From Acidobacteriota bacterium (GTDB lineage Bacteria; Acidobacteriota; Terriglobia; Terriglobales; Acidobacteriaceae): DNA of 34,543 nt. The stretch is taken from contig QHZW01000110.1 of assembly GCA_003224815.1 (NCBI GenBank), forward strand, positions 1 to 34,543, read 5' to 3'. The notes beneath the pieces are model-generated. The model did not search any database. It was not told the origin of the DNA and worked only from the letters and a program-made list of their open reading frames with translations. The position numbers and the translations under genes are program-made. Below, piece after piece: positions 29,032 to 34,543 of this stretch (position 1 is its first letter; each line of letters opens with the position of its first letter).

Positions 29032-29079
29032 TTAGTGCTTTTTCTTGGTGGCCTTCTTCGCCTTTTTCTTGGTTGCCAT
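29032..29079 (-). CDS. 15-aa Lys-rich micropeptide MATKKKAKKATKKKH
   Basis: ATG at 29079, stop at 29032; upstream minus-strand ggaagggagaatagttaacATG provides an SD-like purine run. Confidence 0.6.
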   Translation of the reverse strand: MATKKKAKKATKKKH

Positions 29080-29143
29080 GTTAACTATTCTCCCTTCCAT
29101 TGTTCATGGATGATGCAACGGTCTTTTGTTGCGACTGTCTGAA

Positions 29144-29172
29144 TGTATAGAGTCAATAAAATGCGAAGTCAA
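29144..29172 (-). promoter_or_regulatory. Sigma70-type promoter of the micropeptide transcript
   Basis: Minus strand TTGACT (29172-29167), 17 bp spacer, TATACA (29149-29144). Confidence 0.55.
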
Positions 29173-29266
29173 GCAAAAAATGACGAACGAGAACGAACGA
29201 AGTGCAGTACGAAAGTCATTTGCGATGAAGTCCATCACAAAATTCTCAGAGCGCACTCGAGATCCC

Positions 29267-29286
29267 AAGTGAATTTGAATTCACTT
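29267..29286. promoter_or_regulatory. Perfect palindrome AAGTGAATT-tg-AATTCACTT, candidate operator
   Basis: 9-nt arms with 2-nt centre, upstream of the thiolase gene. Confidence 0.45.
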
Positions 29287-29438
29287 TCAGCTTGTCTCAA
29301 GACATTCTGAGCTATTCCAATCACGAACCGAATGGTCGATGCAGCGCTCATCATCACCGCTATGCAGCTCAGCGGGCGCGCCGGTCAAGGCTCCTCGCGC
29401 ATCTATAATGTGTCGAGAGAAATCGCAGGAGCACACAT

Positions 29439-30632
29439 ATGTCCGCTGAAAATGAAGTCGTCATCATCTCCGGTTGTCGCACACCGGTGGGAAAATTTCA
29501 GGGCAGCTTGTCTGATTTAAGCGCCACCCAGCTCGGCGCAATTGTGGTGCGTGAAGCTGTGAAGCGGGCCGGCATCGATTCCGCTCAAGTCGACGAATGC
29601 ATCATGGGTAACGTGGTTTCCGCCGGTCTCGGACAGAATCCCGCGCGTCAGGCTGCGATCTACGGTGGACTCGCTCCCGAGGTTGGAGCCATGACTATCA
29701 ATAAAGTTTGCGGTTCTGGACTCAAAGCCGTTGGTCTTGCCGCACAGGCAATTCAGACCGGCAATAGCTCGTTGGTCATAGCTGGCGGCATGGAATCCAT
29801 GACTAACGCTCCTTATCTGTTGCCACAGGCCCGCAAAGGCTACCGTCTCGGCGATGCTCAAATCGTCGACTCGATGATTCGCGATGGCCTCTGGGATGTG
29901 TACAACGATTACCACATGGGTGTTACCGGCGAGAATGTAGCCGAAAAATACGGCATTACCCGCGAAGAGCAGGACGAGTTCGCGCTCAACTCACATCGCA
30001 AAGCAGTTTCGGCGATCAAAGAATGCCGCTTCAAATCACAGATAGTCCCGGTAGAGCTGCCTGCAAGAAAGAAAGGCGCCGCACCGGTCATCTTTGATAA
30101 AGACGAATCTCCTCGCGAAGACACCACTATCGAAATCCTGCGTTCACTCAAGCCCGCATTCAAGAAAGACGGAACTGTGACCGCCGGCAATGCTCCCGGA
30201 GTGAACGATGGCGCCGCGGCCGTGGTTGTGACAAGCGCTGCGAATGCCAAGCAACTTGGCGCGAAAGCGATGGTCCGCATGGTTGCTCAAGCGACCAGCG
30301 GGATTGATCCGAAGTGGGTCATGATGGCCCCCGTCGGTGCCGTTCGCAAACTGTGGCAGAAGACTGGCTGGAAGAACGAAGATGTGGATCTATACGAGCT
30401 GAACGAAGCTTTCGCGGTTCAGGCTCTCGGAGTTATGCGCGAACTTGACCTCAATCCTGAGAGGGTCAACGTGAACGGCGGAGCAGTTGCCATAGGCCAC
30501 CCTATTGGCGCTAGTGGCGCGCGCGTTCTGGTGACGTTGATCTACGAAATGATCCGCCGCGATGTACACCGCGGAATTGCGGCACTATGTCTGGGGGGCG
30601 GAAACGCCGTGGCTATGGCAGTCGAGCGGTAA
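29439..30632 (+). CDS. Acetyl-CoA acetyltransferase (thiolase)
   Basis: [18 protein letters not shown] (nucleophile Cys), [41 protein letters not shown] 7 nt before ATG and TATAAT at 29404. Confidence 0.95.
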   Translation: MSAENEVVIISGCRTPVGKFQGSLSDLSATQLGAIVVREAVKRAGIDSAQVDECIMGNVVSAGLGQNPARQAAIYGGLAPEVGAMTINKVCGSGLKAVGLAAQAIQTGNSSLVIAGGMESMTNAPYLLPQARKGYRLGDAQIVDSMIRDGLWDVYNDYHMGVTGENVAEKYGITREEQDEFALNSHRKAVSAIKECRFKSQIVPVELPARKKGAAPVIFDKDESPREDTTIEILRSLKPAFKKDGTVTAGNAPGVNDGAAAVVVTSAANAKQLGAKAMVRMVAQATSGIDPKWVMMAPVGAVRKLWQKTGWKNEDVDLYELNEAFAVQALGVMRELDLNPERVNVNGGAVAIGHPIGASGARVLVTLIYEMIRRDVHRGIAALCLGGGNAVAMAVER

Positions 30633-30642
30633 TCAGAGGACA

Positions 30643-30669
30643 TTTGAGGTCGCAATTTGCGACCTCAAA
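30643..30669. repeat. Palindrome A: tttgaggtcgcaa-t-ttgcgacctcaaa
   Basis: 13-nt perfect arms around a 1-nt centre, between the thiolase stop and the ORF6N remnant. Confidence 0.9.
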
Positions 30670-30677
30670 ACAACGTT

Positions 30678-31144
30678 TCAAGCGAGCGCGGCTAGAGCGA
30701 GCGTCTTGCGAGAAGAACCCTTGATACTGCTGACCGGCACTTCGAATCCAATGCGACGTCGCTTACGAACTGCTCGAATCATTAATTGCCGGATTGCTAG
30801 CATCAGGTCTTCAATCTTCTCATCATGATTTTCCCATCTCTGTTCAAGTTCCGCCAGCTTTGCTGCGAGTTGACGGTAAATGCATATGGCGGATAACGCC
30901 TTCCGCCATGCTCTTTACTTGAGGTCACAATTTGTGACCTCAAGTTTGCCGCTTCTCGTGCAGAAACTCGAAATACGAAATCTTCAGGAAATCGCTTTCG
31001 ATTGCGTTTGATTTGCTGGTTGAGATGCTTCACTTCCACTCCGTACAGTGTGGCCAAATCTGAATCAAGGATCACCTTCTGACCGCGTAGGAGCAGAATC
31101 CGGGAATTCACATGTCGTGCAATCGCCACTGGCGCCTTTTTCAT
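30678..31144 (-). pseudogene. ORF6N-domain DNA-binding protein, internally deleted and frameshifted
   Basis: MKKAPVAIARHVNSRILLLRGQKVILDSDLATLYGVEVKHLNQQIKRNRKRFPEDFVFRV...LRSQIVTSSKEHGGRRYPPYAFT, then out of frame RQLAAKLAELEQRWENHDEKIEDLMLAIRQLM...RRRIGFEV (family C-terminus). Confidence 0.8.
30917..30945. repeat. Palindrome B: acttgaggtcacaa-t-ttgtgacctcaagt, inside the ORF6N coding sequence
   Basis: 14-nt perfect arms; encodes LRSQIVTSS on the minus strand; differs from palindrome A core by one symmetric base-pair change. Confidence 0.9.
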
Positions 31145-31340
31145 AGACTCTCCATGATTTGTTTGGACCCCTTTGCCCCACGAACTATAGAGCGAATTTT
31201 CCTCAGGAAACAAGTTCATCCGTCACACTCCGAATGTGACGTCTCACAGACTTTCCTTGTCCCGTCAATTAGAGTGATTGCGCCAAACCCTCGTCTTCCT
31301 CCCATATTTCCGTCGGAACGAGTACGCAGGCATTTCTCAC

Positions 31341-32892
31341 ATGCTTTACAAGACCCTCAGCGCCGCCGTGTACGGCATTGACGCCAGCATCATTGAAGTC
31401 GAGGTGGACGTTTCTGGCGTCAAGTGTGACGAGGACCACTTTCACACCGTCGGTTTACCCGATGCGGCGGTCCGTGAAAGCCGCGACCGGGTTCGCGCCG
31501 CACTTAGAAACTGCGGCTACGACATCCCGCTGACGCATATCACCATCAATCTTGCACCTGCAGATATCAAGAAAGAAGGTTCTGGATTTGACCTGCCTAT
31601 GGCGCTTGGAATCCTGGGTGCCTATGGTGGTTTGAATAAATAAGGACCTATCCGATTGCCTGTTCGTCGGCGAACTCTCGCTCGACGGCGGCATTCGCAA
31701 TGTTCGCGGCACCCTGCCGATTGCGATCGAAGCTCGGGGCCGCAAGATCTCACGCATTGTTGTTCCGGAAGTCAACGCCAAAGAAGCGGCCATGGTAAGC
31801 GGCATCTCGGTGTACCCGGTCAAGTCCCTTATTGATGTCGTCCATTTTGTGAACAGCGGAAACGGCATCCTTCCGGTCACAATTGACCAGCAGGCGCTCC
31901 TCAGCGAATCCCAACACTTTCCATCCGACTTCAAAGATGTCCGTGGCCAGCAAACCGCCAAACGAGCTCTCGAAGTCGCCTGCGCCGGCGGTCACAATAT
32001 TCTGATGATTGGCCCGCCAGGATCTGGCAAGACGATGCTCGCCAAGCGCGTTCCCACAATCCTGCCGCCGTTCACTTTTGAAGAGGCCCTGGAAACCACG
32101 AAAATCCACAGCGTGGCTGGCGTTCTCGACCCAGGGGCTGGACTCGTCGGCTGTCGCCCCTTCCGTTCCCCCCACCACACCATTTCTGACGCAGGACTGA
32201 TTGGCGGGGGCATCATTCCGCGCCCGGGCGAGGTCTCGCTTGCTCACAACGGCGTTCTTTTTTTAGACGAGCTGCCGGAGTTCCCGCGTAACGTGCTCGA
32301 AGTAATGCGCCAGCCACTTGAAGATGGCACTGTCTGCATCGCCCGCGCTTCCATGTCGTTGACGTTCCCGGCGCGTTTCATGCTTGCAGCGGCCATGAAC
32401 CCTTGTCCGTGCGGATTCTTCAATGACCGCTCACGCGAATGCCGCTGCACGCAGCCGATGGTTCAGCGATATATGCAGAAAATCTCCGGCCCGCTCATGG
32501 ATCGCATCGATATCCACATTGACGTTCCTGCTGTGAACTATAAGGAAATGCGTTCGGTGTCGGATCCGGAAGCCTCCGCGCAAATTCGAGAGCGCGGCAT
32601 GCGCGCCCGGAATATCCAGTTACGCCGTTTTGCTGGCACGCCTTTAGTCAAGGTTTTTTGCAATGCTCAAATGACCCCGCGGCACATTCGTACGTTTTGC
32701 GAACTCTCGCCCGATTGCGAGCGTCTGCTCGAACGCGCTATGACTCAGCAGGGACTGACTGCCCGTGCCCACGACCGCATATTAAAGGTTGCTCGAACCG
32801 TGGCCGATCTCGAGGGTGAGCAGGGAATTCAGCCCAAACACATTGCCGAAGCAATCCAGTACCGCATGCTTGATCGCAGCTTTTGGGCGTAG
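31341..32892 (+). pseudogene. comM: Mg-chelatase-like AAA+ protein ComM/YifB, interrupted by one +1 frameshift
   Basis: MLYKTLSAAVYGIDASIIEVEVDVS...[18 protein letters not shown] then, one base later, [23 protein letters not shown]...[22 protein letters not shown]...MNPCPCGFF...[14 protein letters not shown]. Confidence 0.9.
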
Positions 32893-33010
32893 ATGCGCCG
32901 CGACCAGGCGAAACGTTGCAGAGTTGGCAACAAAATCGAATGCCGGCCCACGCTGAATGAGCGATGGACCGGCACATGGCAGTAGCTCCACAGATCTCTC
33001 AGGTCATTTC

Positions 33011-34117
33011 TCAAGGTGCTGGAACCGCGACCCGGTTGCCCGGAACGATCTGCTCCTGATACGCAAAAACCTCACGGCTGCTGGCGTCCACCAGGACCTT
33101 GAGCCAGTGAACGTCATTGGTGCCGTTCTCCTGATGGTCGCCAAACGTTTCAACGCGCGTGAAGTTTTCCAGTCTGCGCCCCTGCTCATCCAGGAAAGGT
33201 TTATCGATTCTAAAATAGTGGGAATCGCCATGCACGTAGACAACGGGCTTCTTGAAGGCGACTACCTGTTGCCGCAAAGCTACCAGGAAATCCTTAAAGC
33301 CATCAGCGAAACCGTCCGTCTCTGCCAGGGTCTTAGAGTCGCGTATCGGTGCGCGAGTGGCATCCGTCGCGTCGAATCCCGGATCGGCTTGCGAGATGAA
33401 CATGACGGCTGCCGAGTGCCGTTGGTTGGCTTCATCAAAAGTCTGTTGCGTCCAAGCGATGTCAGCCTGATTGCGCGCAGCGTACTCTGCGGGGTCAGGT
33501 GCCGTGTCGCAGAGATTGTTGCAGGAGCCTTGGATATTCAGGGTCGCGTATGTCACTCCGTTTACTGTCCAGCGCCGGTTCTCCACGCATGGCGTCGGAC
33601 CTCCCACTCCAGGACAGAGCGGCGTGGATTGTACTTCCTGGTGCAGCTGATGTTGGCCCAGAGTAAAGGGAGTGCTGAAGAACAGCGTTCGCTCAAAGTC
33701 CAGTTGAGCAAGCGATGAATATCCTGGTGTGCGGTCACAATCCACCCAGTCGTTATCTCCGGGAGTAAACGCAGCAGGCGCGCGAAGCGAGTTGAGATAC
33801 GAAAGACCTTGCGTGTAAACGGAGTCGGAGCACACGCTCGAACCACTTTTCAGATCGCCGTCGTGGACCGTGAACACCAGTTCCTGCGAGTTCATGTCAG
33901 CTATGAGATTGGTTACTCCTACCGTTGCCTGAACCGCGGAGTAGGGCAGATCACCCCAGAGCCCGATGGCGTAAGCCCCGCCGTTACCATGTCCTTGCGC
34001 CTGCCCGTTCTGCGCGACGCATGCAGTCACAAATGTGAGAAACATGGCTGTTAAGAGAACGATGTTCATGCCGCTGTTCTGTTCGAAGTTCAGTCGTCTT
34101 ATGCTGCCGATCTTCAT
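33011..34117 (-). CDS. Secreted metallophosphoesterase-like protein
   Basis: Signal peptide MNIVLLTAMFLTFVTACVAQ (internal Met at 34069 possible); GLWGDLPYS, VHDGDLKSGS, FTPGDNDWVDCDR, VYVHGDSHYFRIDKP. Confidence 0.82.
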   Translation of the reverse strand: MKIGSIRRLNFEQNSGMNIVLLTAMFLTFVTACVAQNGQAQGHGNGGAYAIGLWGDLPYSAVQATVGVTNLIADMNSQELVFTVHDGDLKSGSSVCSDSVYTQGLSYLNSLRAPAAFTPGDNDWVDCDRTPGYSSLAQLDFERTLFFSTPFTLGQHQLHQEVQSTPLCPGVGGPTPCVENRRWTVNGVTYATLNIQGSCNNLCDTAPDPAEYAARNQADIAWTQQTFDEANQRHSAAVMFISQADPGFDATDATRAPIRDSKTLAETDGFADGFKDFLVALRQQVVAFKKPVVYVHGDSHYFRIDKPFLDEQGRRLENFTRVETFGDHQENGTNDVHWLKVLVDASSREVFAYQEQIVPGNRVAVPAP

Positions 34118-34360
34118 TTACTCTTCTTCCTCGGGCGAGTGCCCTGATTTGAATTTTGAAAGCAGACCTGCTGGGCAATCTAGAGGAATTGTTTTTACAG
34201 AGGCGTAAATACTTCCTTAATACCTGATTTACTGCCGATTTATCGAACTCCTTGTTGCTCGCCTGACGCCAAACTCAACTGCTTACGCCATTTCCGCTGT
34301 CCCATTTCTGGAAGGCGCGGTCAGCGGTGAGCACGAACCCTTAAACAAAAACTTGTTGTT

Positions 34361-34419
34361 AGCAAGTTAAAATGTCCGGTTTTCTTAGCAGGTGACATGT
34401 CCGGTTTGAGTTAATGAAC
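34361..34419. repeat. Two imperfect direct repeats TTAGCA-(N)-ATGTCCGGTTT
   Basis: ttagcaagttaaaatgtccggtttt and ttagcaggtgacatgtccggtttga. Confidence 0.55.
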
Positions 34420-34431
34420 CAGCAGCAGTCG

Positions 34432-34533
34432 GGGCTGTGGGAAAGTGGGAATCCCGCGGTTTTTGCGGGATTTCCAAGCGCGGTGGGAAAGTCGGGTTTT
34501 TGACTTTTCCACCCCGCGTCTTTTCCACAGCCC
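34432..34533. repeat. Nested cloverleaf-like palindrome
   Basis: Outer arms gggctgtgggaaag (34432-34445) / cttttccacagccc (34520-34533) pair at 13 of 14; inner hairpins aatcccgc-ggttttt-gcgggatt (34450-34472) and cgcggtgggaaagtc-gggttttt-gacttttccaccccgcg (34479-34518). Confidence 0.7.
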
Positions 34534-34543
34534 GTCGCGCCGG

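Noticed and set aside
32957-33718. 253-aa plus ORF opposite the second phosphoesterase
   Set aside because: Antisense to a protein with signal peptide and phosphoesterase motifs.
1-34543. CRISPR arrays, rRNA, defence islands
   Set aside because: No regularly spaced repeats, rRNA-like sequence or recognisable defence module was seen; the lone helicase-nuclease is more likely a repair protein.

Overview
Chromosomal window that looks acidobacterial; this is inferred from gene content and palindromic repeat style, and no search was run. Left to right: a 3'-truncated tRNA-dihydrouridine synthase (-), a small conserved ORF, a phytoene-dehydrogenase-like FAD oxidoreductase and a lipase-maturation-factor-like membrane protein (all -). 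Next is a complete SUF Fe-S operon (+): Rrf2-type regulator, sufB, sufC, sufD, sufS, sufU, sufT. It is followed by GTP-dependent PEP carboxykinase (-), a secreted metallophosphoesterase (+) and a STAS/pseudo-receiver protein (-). An isoprenoid/envelope cluster (-) contains uppS, cdsA, a membrane protein, dxr, rseP, a frameshifted YCF48-like gene and ispG. The right part holds a ClC-CBS channel, rsmE, a UvrD/PD-(D/E)XK helicase-nuclease, a 15-codon Lys-rich mini-gene, a thiolase, a decayed ORF6N gene carrying a striking palindrome, a frameshifted comM and a second secreted phosphoesterase. The right edge has direct repeats and a nested palindrome that may be a mobile-element end. The best leads are: (1) matching 27-29 bp palindromes inside and beside the ORF6N gene; (2) an autonomous Lys-rich mini-gene with its own promoter, SD and terminator; (3) a cluster of gene-disrupting lesions between 17 and 32 kb, including apparent loss of helicase motif VI; (4) an IscR-type operator over the SUF promoter; (5) the nested palindrome at the right end. 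No CRISPR, rRNA or complete tRNA was found. All calls are from reading motifs by eye.
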